A stretch of 64,000 nucleotides of DNA, taken from the NCBI GenBank assembly GCA_033782935.1, contig JAWQEG010000630.1, positions 124,001 to 188,000 on the forward strand, read 5' to 3'. The DNA is from Petrolisthes cinctipes (lineage: Eukaryota > Arthropoda > Malacostraca > Decapoda > Porcellanidae). How positions within the stretch are numbered: the stretch's first letter is position 1; each line of letters opens with the position of its first letter. Under the pieces are notes generated by a model. It saw only the letters and a program-made list of their open reading frames with translations, had not been told where the DNA came from and did no database searches. The translations under genes were made by a program, and so were the position numbers. Shown one piece after another: positions 53,901 to 64,000 of this stretch.

Positions 53901-56900
53901 AGCAAGTGAGGAGGGAGTGTTGGAACAGGGAAAACTGGAGACTCTTCTGCCGTGGCCACCCCCTTGGTGGGAGTTTCCGGAGGGAGCGAGGCGTCAGAGC
54001 TATAGATAGATAACAAGTGCAAGTTTTCAGCAGATTACTGTTATATGCCGACTGAGCATATAGCTGTTGCTTCACTAAGAAATATGGCATGATTTGGCTA
54101 TACTATAGTATTGGAAGAGCCATTTTCCCTGATGAATACAATGATGGATGGCAAAAATATTTTTGTGAATATCAAGCATACAGCCCATAATACTACTTAA
54201 GAACTTGATATCTACTAAATGCCTTTATTATAAACATATATAATTATATGTAATAGAATTATTGGCTGCAGTTAGTATACATCTCTAGTGAGTTAACAGA
54301 TATTATGCCGACATTCAGTTTGTCAAATTTCAATAAAAAGCACAGTCTCACCTAAAGCAGTTATCTGGAGAGCTTTGACAGTGACAATGTACTGAGTGGG
54401 TATAAGAAGTACTGAACAATGCAAGCTTTCCTCCAGTAGGCTACAGTGAAATAGCAATAAAAAAGAGAAAATGATGCAACTTTGCGGCAAAGAGGAGATT
54501 TTGGTGAATTAGTAATCATAATATAGGATTAGGGATAAAGTGACTATGGGCATTTATTCAGGAAACCACCTGGTCATGGCGGGAGGAATTCTGAGTCATT
54601 TGGGTTCAAGGGGTTAAGTGTTATAATTTCTGGAATTTCCCTAACAAAAATTTAAATACCTACTTCCATCTGTCATACTGGAGCCTCTTTCTTCCATCTC
54701 GTGCTTGACTCGGTCTAGTTCATCTGAAATCTGAGCCAGTTCATGTGACTTTTCCACAAGTTTCCCTGATACTTGCCGGTACTGCTCACGGCTCTCTGCA
54801 GCCACATTCTGCAGGCAAACACAACCATCAGTGAAATCCTGCATAAAATTATGGAAATAAATTTCAATTTATAAAAAGGCTACTGAAAAAACAAAGCCTC
54901 AAATAACTTATTGATAATACTACAATACATACTACATAGATACTGTAATTTTTATACCTGGATTTTACAAGAAAAAAAAAAAAAGGTGGTCACTTGTTGT
55001 AACCAGCCCTTAGTATTGATATGTTGGGAGGTATATAAGTAGGTAAAAGTGGATAGCTAGGTATGAACGTAGGTATAGAAGTACATAAGTAGCCAGATAC
55101 AGTATGCATGTAGGCATTTAAAAATATGTAAGTAGGTATGTAAGTTGGAAATGGAAGAACAAATGAAGAACCAGTTGGGTAAACTCCTACACACAATGAA
55201 TTACTCTTGCTTTCATAGCCATAGTCTCTCCAAGTGTGCTGCGTGCATCACAGAGGTGATCCTCTTGTGCATGGAGGGATTCATTCCATATTCTTTCCCT
55301 TTTATTAATTGACGAAACTCACGGTTTAATCACACTTGTTCTACTGCTGTCTGCAACAAGCAGGAAGCTTACAGATGGTACCAATGCCTGCAAACAAATG
55401 TATCTAACACTCTGTATATTTCTTCCCGGAAACTTGTCAAATCTGTTCTCAGACTAGCCAAAATATCCTTCATCTGTGCCAAGTGCAACGACCTTTCCAA
55501 CTCTTCCTCCTCTTGTTCTTTCTGGCATCTAACCAAAAATATCTCGAGCTACTTTACTTCTTCCTCTTTCCCTCCTCTCATCCTTCTTGTTGGAAATGTT
55601 GGCATTTCTTCACCTGATAAAGCTAAACTCTTCTCTCAAATCTCTGCCTCTAACTCCACTCTAGATGATTCCGATACTATTCCTCCATCTCCATCCCCCT
55701 CTGATTTACTTATGAATGTCTTCAGAATCTCTTCAAAGGAAGTATTTTCTGGCCTTGACTTAGAAGGCATCCAGTCCAGATGGGATACCTCCTGTTGTTC
55801 TCAAGAACTGTGCTTCCGTTCTGACACCCTGCCTAGGCAAACATTTCCGCCTTTGTCTGTCATCCAATACTCTTCCTGCTGAAAGTTTGCTTTGATCTTA
55901 CCTGTTCCAAAAAATGGTGACCGCTCCCAACCCTTCAACTATCGCCCCATTGTTCTGATCTCTTGTCTATCTATAAAGTGCTCGAAACTATTCTTAACTG
56001 CAAAATTCAAAAGCACCCTACTTGTCACAACCTTCTTTCAGATCGTCAGTATGGTTTCCATCAGGGACGCTCTACTGGCGATCTTCTTAGTTCTATCCCT
56101 CCTTTTTGATTCATGGTCATTCTCTATTCAGAACATTAGTAAAAATATTACTTCAGTGCTAAACATACAGTCTGGTATACAGCGTTAATTTCTAAATTGA
56201 CCTCATTTGAGCACAAGTGGGTGAAAAACTGAAAATAACAGAGAAAAATGAACACTACTGTTCCTGTACATTGGATATGATATATTCAGGAAATGTAAAG
56301 CACACACACTCTCTCTCCCTCTCTTGTCAACAACACTGATACGTGTTAATGGGGAATTAATTATGCATCTTCTTTCCAAATTATATTTTGTGGCTTGTTA
56401 TGAATACTGTACAAGCTTTGAGTGAAATAGAGTACAGTACATGTATAATAAATTTACGCATTGTTCCAAGCCCAAAACCTCCAATTCTCAATGCTCTTTC
56501 CCCCCTACAAACTAGATTACTGGATAGGTGGGTAGGGGTATCTCCAATATAAAGCATTACAGATTAAAATAAGTGTCAAACACATTCAAAATATAGGATA
56601 TCCCACTTCATAATTATATTAGTCAACTTGGGTGCTTTATTGTCACGAGTAAAGTTTAAATTATTTCTTTGTGTAATACGAAAATTATTAACAGTAACTC
56701 ATACTAAGTACTGTACCTAGAGTATAATTCACTCATATTATAGAATATGCTCAGTGAGTAGAGACCCAAACTTCTCTTGAATAATTTCAAGGTTTCTGGT
56801 TCAGCAATTTTCATCTGACATATAGAAGACATGTATTTTAAGCATTTACTGTACTATATTCTAAAGGTGAGAAACAGCATTATGACCTGAAGGTTTCTGT

Positions 56901-59900
56901 ACTCAAGCAGGAGAGGCTCCAGTTGACCATTCAGATACTTTTCCCTTGATGCAATCTTCTCCAGACTGCGAGTGATCTCGGAATGCAGGTCGTCCAGTTG
57001 CTTCTGGGTAAAGTTGAGGGTTTCGTTGATCTTGCCTCTGTGTTCATGCATCTGCTCAATGCGCGAACGCCAGTCACGATTGTCTGTATGAGATTATAAT
57101 TATAGTACCAATAATCTGCTGTACACCCACAGTCCAAAGTTTTGACACCCCTAAGGCCAGGAGGAAGTTGAAGACAAAGACACAGATAAGCATTCAGACA
57201 AATAGCCTACTCACATTCATACACATAACCTGCGCCATATGAAGGTTCGAAGCCGCGGTTTTAGTTCAGCCCAGTACCCAATGATTTGTCATAACATTCA
57301 TCATTGTAATATGCTCCACGAAACACAGGGGTGCCTATTGTATCAAGATGCATATTGTGTCATCTTTCATAATGAAAAAATCCTTTATATGCTCATAATC
57401 TTATCTGTCTATCTATCTATCTATAGCTCTGATGCCTCATTCCCTCCGGGAACTCCCCCCAAGGGGGTGGCCACAGCAGAAGTGCCTCCAGTTCTCCCTG
57501 TTCCAACACTCCCTCCTTACTTAGTAAAGCCCTCCCCTGCCCCTCACACTTCTCTCTCTTACATACTCTTCCACTCTTGTTCTGCCATCTAACCGGCGGT
57601 CTGCCTCTCGCACCAGGTGCCACAACTTCACTTCCATACACTTTCTTTACAAACTCCTCACCTTGCATTCTCTCTACATGTCCAAACCATCTCAATGTAT
57701 TACGCTTCACTCTCTCAACCACTCCACACTCAATACCAATTGCCTTCTCACTCATACCACATCTCTCATACACACTCTCATTACTTTCTCCATCCCACCT
57801 AGTAACTCCATATGTTCCTCTCGAGTAACTCATTTCCACAGCACCTATTCTAGACTGATGAGCCCTATTCCATGTCCATGTCTCTGACGCATATGTCAGT
57901 GTTGGCAGGATTATACTATTTCGTAGCCCCGTTTTCACTTTCATACTCACACTTCTACCCTTCATAATCCTCCCCAGTGATCCTATGACCTGTCTACCCT
58001 TCACTGGTCTCTCCCTAATTTCTCCTTCCATACTCCCATGTTTACACTGAACTGTACCCAAGTACTTAAACTCCTTCACTTCCTCCATCCTCTCACCCCT
58101 CAGAGTTATCTCATACTTCGTCCAAGTAGGTACTCCCACTCTGTAAGGTGTTTGCTTTTCAATGCTGCACAGGCAGTAGCACTACTATATTAAAGACATC
58201 TCATTTCAACAATAATTGAGAGGATTCAAGAAAGATATGAATGATTAAGAGGTGAGATGAGGTGAAAACAGTGAAATGTCAAGTGAGAAAGGACACATAT
58301 TACAACTCAATTCATTTATGTAGCTTGTTCTTTATCGAATCCTCTCCCTACCATTCTCTCTCCCCACTATTTCCTGTTAGTCTTCTTTTGGATACACATT
58401 TTTTTTTAGGCTAAATGAAGTAAAGTGTCACCCTAACAAAACCGCTAGTTACAGCACTGTACCCACCACCCTAGAATGAATGAAGCATCTTCACCAGGTA
58501 TTTTAACAATAACGATTCATGCCCCTACAAGAACACACCTTCCCAAACTTCTCTGGTGAGGGCTGATCCCATCCAGAAGTGAGGTATTTGGCATCCTTTA
58601 CTATACCTTGGCCTCTTCTGTCTATATCTCTCTTAACACTCCTCCTGTGTACTGGTAAGATTGCTCGATTGGATAACACAATAAGGGGGACTTTGGTTAA
58701 TGGATTCATTGGTCTGGGAGAGCATGCCTGTGAGCCAGTAGTCCCCTCTTCAGCTGCCTTCTCAGAAACTGATCTCACTATCTCCCTCTTTGGAGGAACC
58801 GAATATCTGCGCAGCTTCCTTCAACCGGACATGGGACTGTTCAGCCAGACAGACTGGAGAACTACAACAATGACAACAACTCCATATAATTAACTCATGC
58901 TTCTTCACTGAATAGATTTTCCTATTGTTTCTGTTCTTTCCACAATCTGTGCACCAATGAAAATCAAACATATAATAACCAACCAGCCCATTACGTGTCC
59001 ATGTATGAGCTGAGTGTATTCTTCCCTGACAATATTATAAATTGTAAAGGTAATGAAGGAAATATCTGGATGTATAGATTGATGTGCATGTATCTAATAC
59101 CATCCATACACTGAATTTCACAGTTATAAAACACATTCAGTAAACTTCAAGTACTGGTACTATATTTCATTTTCATGAATTTCATCACCCTAGAAAACAG
59201 ACCTAACCCCAAGAAGTTGAAATTTACATTTTATATCCACTATATGTCTTAAGACGACCTTGATTTTCAATATAGTATTTGTAGCTTCAAATGTCATTGT
59301 CCATGTCAATATTACATGATGTGGGGAAAAATGTTATTTTAGAGATATTGATTAACATAAGTAAAAGAAATGAATGAACCAAACTGACCTGTTCGAACAG
59401 TGACTTTGAGCTGGGGCAAGACACGCTCAACCTCCAGCCTCCACTCCTCGTACGTTGTGTTGGAGTGAAGAATCTCCTCAGGCCATGCCTCACTTTCCTT
59501 ACCACAATAACAGTTACATCAACATAATGCAACTTATGTATATTAAGGTGAATGTAGTGAGATGATGTGGGCTTAAGTTAAATTTGGTTGAGTTTTCCTT
59601 GGATATTCCATATCATCTCAGGCCAATGCATGCATATTTTTCCAGAAGTTATATGTTGTTAAGGAATAAATGAGATATTTTAAAGTGTGGATCAAGGCAA
59701 GCTTCCTGTGATAAAATCAATGTTGCTTGGTGTTATCTAGAGAAAAACAAACCCATTTGCCATTGTTTGTTTAAGAACACACAAGTTGTTATTGTTGTTG
59801 TTGATGTTCTCCCGGGGCAGAATGGCCTCCTGCCCCACAGACCCCCGGTACGCTCTGGTCACAGTGGAAAAAACAAATTAAAATAAAGGAGGGGCTGGCC

Positions 59901-62900
59901 CTATATGCCTGGGCTACTGAACAAGTAAATTACTGTACTGGATAATCATTTCCATAACTTCATCCCCAGCCTCACTCACCCTCTGTTTGTTGAGGTTCTT
60001 AAGGTCATCCATGTGAAGGATGTTTTCTTCCTCCTCATCATTACTTTCATCAAACTCTGCCATCATCTCCTCCTCCACCTTGTCCAGTGTGAGTTCTGCC
60101 TCGTCCTCCACCTCCCCATCTTCTCCACCACCGTCCTCAGCAGGATATATGGGTCTGCAAAGAAATATTCATACAGTAAACTCTTGCTATAACATATGAC
60201 TTGGGGGAGGGATCATTTGTTATAGCTGAAATTTTTTTATAGTTGGGTGATTGTTATATAAAGGTTTTTTAACAAATACTGATCTTTGATATAAGAGCAG
60301 TCAATCGGTGATACTGTAAACATGGTCAAACTTGATACATTCACTGTTGTTTTTATATGCACAATGCACATATAACATGAAAAGTTACTGTTAAATGTAT
60401 GCATTCACTTAAAACACCAGCAGCCTAAGAAAGACTACCAAACGATGCCCTGCATTTAATGAATGAAATTCAATCAATGAGGGAAGTTGTTTGGTAGGCA
60501 TTCAATTTTTGCTTAAGCTGAAATTTTATATACTGAGATTCAATACATTAAGGATTTACTATCCTTGTATTAACTCTAGCAAGATCTAATCTTCTTATAT
60601 AGTACTATACAGTATTCTAAAGGAGAGAGAGAGAGAGATGCACAATGCAATGGCCCACACTCATACATAACTACCCAAGAAGGGAAATGGAATTGCAACT
60701 AGGGTGACATACCCTAATTGCAACTGTCTACCATGAAAAAATATAGCGACAAAAAAATTATATTTATAGCGACACAATAACTATAATCATCAGTGGGTGG
60801 TGCATGGACAGAGTTATGGATGGTATTGTAATAATTATTCCCTCTTTGTTTCTGATTAACCAAGTGGGTAAGAATTACTATATATAAATACAAATAAAGC
60901 ATTATTTAAATACTGTATCAATAATTGCTGGCATGGATATGTATTGCTATGTAAAGTCTGTATTCATTTTGCATAATAACCCTTTAAATGTAGTATTACA
61001 CCTGGATTTTGATAAAAGAAGATAACTCATTAAGGTGACAGTCATTTTTATTGATTCATAACCTCAGGTGCTTACTGTAATAATTCTCTCCCTCTCCAAT
61101 AATATTACTGTATCACTGTTGAAGCTTTTCCTCTCCTACCGAGCCCCTCTTTCCATCTGACTCGGTAGTGAGTTGTTGTTGATGTTCTCCCGGGGCAGAA
61201 TGGCCTCCTGCCCCACAGACCCCCGGTACGCTCTCGTCACAGTGAAAAAAAAATAAATAAAAAATAAAGGAGGGGCTGGCCCTATATGCCTGGGCTACCG
61301 AAGCACATCCCAGGAAGATGGGACCAGAGCTTACTGGACCATGGAGTCTGGGGGCCTCCGACCACCAGGGAGATTGGGGGGAAGGTCTTTGATCCCACAG
61401 CCAGTGCTGCGGGCCCAAGTCTACGTTACTACAAGAGCTACAAGTGGGGCCGCACCTTCCATGTGACCAGTCCTAAAGGGACCATAAGGGGGAGGGAGTT
61501 TACACTGCTACATGCAAAGGGATAATGCATCCCCGTGTGTGGTGGTCCACACAGCAGTGAAAAAAAAAGAGTCTCTGGTTGCAGTACACTTCATGTAGAT
61601 TTTTAATCCTTGTCGGCAGATCTTGTCAAATCCACTAGAAAGTAACCAGATCCTACAACAATCTTCATTCTAGCCCTGTGGGGATGGCTAGTATTCACAG
61701 AGAATAAGGCCAGCCCACTGGGCAATACTAGGTTGTGAGTAGTTCACATCATGATCATACGTGGTTTTGGATTCAAATATCTTGGTGGCCCAACATTGGC
61801 AACGCTAAGTGATAAATGCAGAAGCGGCGCCAATTGTACTACATTGCAGCCAGCCAGTCATTGACTGCTCCAGGCCAGCCTACAGCTTATTTGAGAGCAC
61901 GAAGAAAAATAATAATACAGTAATTAAAAAAAATAATTGTAGTTCTAATTTACCCTTAAAATATTTTGTATGCCTAATAATATTCTGCAGCCTTCACCCC
62001 TGGTAACTAATAAATAACGGTAAGTGAGAGAAAGTAACACATTGGAAAGTCTATTCTGAAGATGAAAATATGATTCTGTCTCTCTCAGACTTTCAGTGTC
62101 TCTCTCTCTCTCTTTTGCACACACACATTTAATACAGTATATTTACAGTGATATCCATTAATAACAAAACTAAAAACACAATTATAGGATCTGAAGCTGG
62201 ATTAGGAATTGCTTGCAAAGATAATTCATATAATCAATTAATTTTTGACACGTAATTATGGCAGTGGTACGAAATTTGGTACAAAATCTTATTGTATCGT
62301 ACCAGTATGGTACGGTTCTTTGGGTATGGTACGAAATTACGGTACGATATTTTTAAGAGTGTGGAATTACTATATTTTTTTCCGTATCGCACCATACTGC
62401 CACCCTTGACTGGGAGTAACATGTGAAATAGCCATTGTTGCACATATGAATAACCCAAACGGTGAAGAACTAAGCATACTGTAGGTCAGTGGATAACTGG
62501 GGTGGACTTGCTCCTGCTTATTCCTCTCAAGAAATCAGACTTGCTCCAGGGTAATCAGGCTCTGGCACTAACAACCAGGTTTGCCCAAGTAACCAGGTGT
62601 ACAGTTTTTAAATACCCAGGGAAGACTGAAAACAGGATAATCAATGCACAGATAATCGGACATTACTGTACAGTAATACATAGTTTTTAATTTTTCTGTT
62701 TAGAAATGACCATAGTCCCTTATACAAATTCAAAATCCTACCAGAAAATCCTCCACTGACCAAAACTCACTTTTTCCATATGAAGTTTACATGTTTAAGG
62801 GCAAAGTCAGCAAGTCGGTCCAAGACAAATATGGCGTGTTCTCCACAGCCAGACTTCAGCTTACTTGGTGGAAAGTCCACTGTCACACCCTGAACCAAAA

Positions 62901-63506
62901 CAATAAGAAAACTTGCTATTATGCTTCTGCATTAGTGGGAAATGCAGTTCAAGAGAACTACTGTACATGAAAAATTAATGTACTGTACTGTATACTGTAC
63001 CTGGTCATTTAAATATCAGTTACAGCCATCACTACATCAGCTACCTGTTAGAGTACAGAACAGTACAGCACACAAAAAACTTTGGGTAAGGCATCACTTT
63101 CTTAAATAGATTGTACAATTCAGTATACAAGACTACATTAAAACATAATATTATTATGAGGCTTCTGGGATGAATCATTGGCTGCTGCCTTTTCTTTTTT
63201 GCATTTACCTGAGTCCAATAAAGGATTTCCTTGGATCTCCAAATTAACAGTGAATGAAAGTGATAAGATGTAACTGAGTAAATGTAAGAACACATAAGTA
63301 AGTGATTGATAGTTAAGTAAGTAAACAAGAAAATGTAACCAACCAGCTGCCTTAAGTGGTCTAATATGCTGGATACAGTAGAATTAGGATCATCATACTC
63401 CTGAGGGGGTTCCATGTGCCTTCCAGTCTTACGTATCAGCCAAGCACTCAATGATGTAAACAAGTAGAACTGCTCTCCAGGATTGGTTGCAATAGCAAAA
63501 TAATGT
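50809..63506 (-). CDS. IFT57: IFT57 (intraflagellar transport protein 57), seven 3' exons; 5' end beyond window
   Basis: IFT57 (HIPPI, che-13) is a peripheral subunit of the IFT-B complex that carries cargo along cilia. Exons 63506-63344, 62889-62771, 60154-59980, 59497-59389, 57083-56887, 54808-54664 and 50987-50809 join in frame through GT-AG sites to give about 361 residues. Human IFT57 is about 429, so roughly the first 70 residues are missing off the right edge. In order: HYFAIATNPGEQFY, AWLIRKTGRHMEPPQEYDDP, VDFPPSKLKSGCGEHA, an acidic linker (DEAELTLDKVEEE), WRLEVERVLPQLKVTVRT, then a coiled coil (IEQMHEHRGKINETL, KIASREKYLNGQLEPLL, ISDELDRVKHEMEERGSSM) and a C-terminus ending NNMDMGLF. 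The residues match remembered vertebrate IFT57 along the whole length. Confidence 0.95.
51012..52642 (+). mobile_element. 5'-truncated non-LTR retrotransposon (LINE) in the IFT57 last intron
   Basis: An intact frame (51022-52635, 537 codons) covers RT from motif 1 onward: PGVDGITAEMLK (7-18), GGFRKGRGCVDQIF (100-113), FMDLEKAYDRVD (133-144), GLRQGCVMSPWLFN (191-204), FADD (239-242), then a C-terminal WYGHVERM and GRPPVRW region. No endonuclease domain is present, as expected for 5' truncation. The 3' end is a (GATA)n tail, which favours an RTE-type element, but the clade is uncertain. It is antisense to IFT57. Related pieces lie at 26300, 30780, 35195, 53885 and 57402. Confidence 0.92.
53005..53080. 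mobile_element. 76-bp TA-flanked palindrome
   Basis: cagccatggctgataattat plus ggaccagga and its near-exact complement flank an 18-base centre, with TA at 53003-53004 and 53081-53082. It looks like a minimal MITE. Confidence 0.7.
53885..54012 (+). pseudogene. LINE 3' tail fragment
   Basis: Matches 52525-52630: ggagggagtgttggaacagg, cgtggccacccccttg, gagcgaggcgtc, ending atagatagata. Confidence 0.85.
54664..54808 (-). CDS. IFT57: IFT57 exon F
   Basis: 145 bases after gtgtttgcctgcag: NVAAESREQYRQVSG, LAQISDELDRVKHEMEE, RGSSMTDG. Donor GTAGGT. Confidence 0.92.
55260..56120 (+). pseudogene. Decayed second LINE type (jockey/CR1-like RT)
   Basis: Across several frames: SGPDGIPPVVLKNCAS near 55770, PAESLL near 55880, PVPKNGDRSQPFNYRPI near 55900-55945, then QYGF-HQGRSTGDLL near 56050-56095. 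These are the N-terminal RT motifs of jockey/CR1-like LINEs, with multiple frameshifts and no catalytic FADD. It lies in the intron between IFT57 exons E and F. Confidence 0.75.
56887..57083 (-). CDS. IFT57: IFT57 exon E
   Basis: 197 bases: DNRDWRSRIEQMHEHRG, QKQLDDLHSEITRSLEKI, EPLLLEYRNLQ. Acceptor tctcatacag, donor GTCATA. Confidence 0.93.
57402..58151 (-). pseudogene. LINE 3' portion in IFT57 intron, same strand as the gene
   Basis: 240-codon frame starting near the EFKYLGTVQCKHGSM region, through WFGHVERMQGEEF and GRPPVRWQN to the tail. The (GATA)n tail appears as (tatc)n at 57405-57423. Same family as 51012-52642, truncated just downstream of the RT core. Confidence 0.88.
58425..58905 (-). 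repeat. Dispersed repeat family C, copy 2
   Basis: Reverse complement of the 37264 copy: agttctccagtctgtctggc start and atacctcacttctggatggg near its far end. About 70-75 percent identity by eye. Confidence 0.7.
59389..59497 (-). CDS. IFT57: IFT57 exon D
   Basis: 109 bases: PEEILHSNTTYEEW, LEVERVLPQLKVTVRT. The donor GTCAGT is clear. The acceptor (ttgtggtaag at 59498-59507) lacks a good pyrimidine tract; the alternative AG at 59489-59488 (gtgag) would drop three residues. Confidence 0.85.
59783..59922 (+). repeat. Dispersed repeat family B, terminal fragment
   Basis: (gtt)n, gatgttctcccggggcagaa to ccctatatgcctgggctac, then truncated. It ends 58 bases from the donor side of IFT57 exon C. 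Confidence 0.8.
59980..60154 (-). CDS. IFT57: IFT57 exon C
   Basis: 175 bases: PIYPAEDGGGEDG, the acidic DEAELTLDKVEEEMM linker, MDDLKNLNKQR. Acceptor tttctttgcag, donor GTGAGT. Confidence 0.93.
61163..61735 (+). repeat. Dispersed repeat family B, copy 3
   Basis: Most complete copy, from gatgttctcccggggcagaa to ggcagtactagg-like DNA at about 61735. It sits in the intron between IFT57 exons B and C. Confidence 0.8.
62771..62889 (-). CDS. IFT57: IFT57 exon B
   Basis: 119 bases: GVTVDFPPSKLKSGCG, HAIFVLDRLADFAL, VNFIWK. Acceptor ggttcag, donor GTGAGT. Confidence 0.93.
63344..63506 (-). CDS. IFT57: IFT57 exon A (first in window)
   Basis: Acceptor ttgtttcag. 54 full codons, HYFAIATNPGEQFY to ILDHLRQL. 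Donor GTTGGT after cagctg. Confidence 0.93.
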
Positions 63507-64000
63507 CTGAAACAAATTTACAGATCATAGTCTAATTACAATCAATTTGAGATTTGATTGATGAGGTTTTGTTTCCTCCAACAAATATTATATATGGGAG
63601 GTCATAAGCTCACTACAGTACACAGAAACAATTTCAAACTCTCTGTGTTACTGGAACAACAAAAATTTTAGTATGGTATAAATTTATTTACCAGTAAAAT
63701 CCATCTACTGTACCTATATATCGTCATCAATACCCTATTTCCCTATTTTCAAGGGGTGGGGTATTCATATATTTAGTAATGGCCTATTCATCACTATCGT
63801 TAGTCTATGAAACCAGAAAAAAATTCTATGAAAAGGATCCTTTTGGATGACATAATATTATCTAATAGTTGGAGTATTTTACAGGCAATTTTAGGACTAA
63901 ATCAATATGTCACTGGGGAAGGTATTGGACAATATGAGAACAACAAAATTGCATACAGTATTGTATATAGTACCGGTACAGTAGTTTTTTAGATCTACAG
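63507..64000. other. IFT57 upstream intron (to window edge)
   Basis: No exon for the IFT57 N-terminus (the expected region before HYFA) is seen here, so it lies further right. No repeat recognised. Confidence 0.45.

Noticed and set aside
61286..61525. A shared reading frame (FDPTASA, KSYKWGRTF, GREFTLLHAKG) in three family B copies
   Set aside because: The copies are closely related and about half of the differences change the amino acid; frames are shifted or shortened between copies, so there is no sign of selection.
63041..63463. 140-codon frame as a complete gene
   Set aside because: Only its first part is IFT57 exon A; the rest runs into the intron past the donor at 63343.

Overview
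This is a window of animal nuclear DNA. It has spliced genes with GT-AG introns, long AT-rich intergenic stretches, abundant microsatellites and many transposon families. The genes (IFT57, a PP2C phosphatase, SMIM20) are metazoan. The repeat style (a short-tandem-tailed LINE, TA-flanked MITEs, long (CA)n and (ATT)n runs) suggests an arthropod, probably a crustacean such as a decapod. The organism is an inference; no mitochondrial or rRNA marker is present.

Layout. 1-12258: two copies of one Ty3/gypsy LTR retrotransposon. Copy A (+, about 1-7682, its 5' LTR cut by the window edge) appears inserted into the RNase H region of copy B (-, 7683-12258). Both keep the same two in-frame stops, gag-UGA-protease and protease-UAG-RT, and the first sits in the strong readthrough context UGA-CUA-G. 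12746-18373: a 5.6-kb inverted-repeat structure with about 1.1-kb arms that end in tandem repeats, like a foldback element. 18.5-22 kb: SINEs and dispersed repeats.

22188-26173 (-): SMIM20 (MITRAC7), a 71-residue mitochondrial protein gene in three tiny exons. Its C-terminus keeps the phoenixin-like region and its GRK motif. 30001-36086 (+): a complete seven-exon PP2C phosphatase of 321 aa. These two genes are head to head, about 3.8 kb apart. 36.1-50.8 kb: no gene recognised, but several well-delimited MITEs, including one with a paralogous empty site. 50809-63506 (-): seven 3' exons of IFT57, an intraflagellar transport protein; the 5' exon or exons lie beyond the right edge. Its introns hold LINE, SINE-like and palindromic insertions. 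One LINE starts only about 24 bp from the last exon's splice acceptor.

The host genes act in separate processes: cytochrome oxidase assembly, Ser/Thr dephosphorylation and ciliary transport. No operon-like relation is expected. All exon borders were read by hand from reading frame, splice dinucleotides and remembered family sequence. No alignment or transcript data were available.
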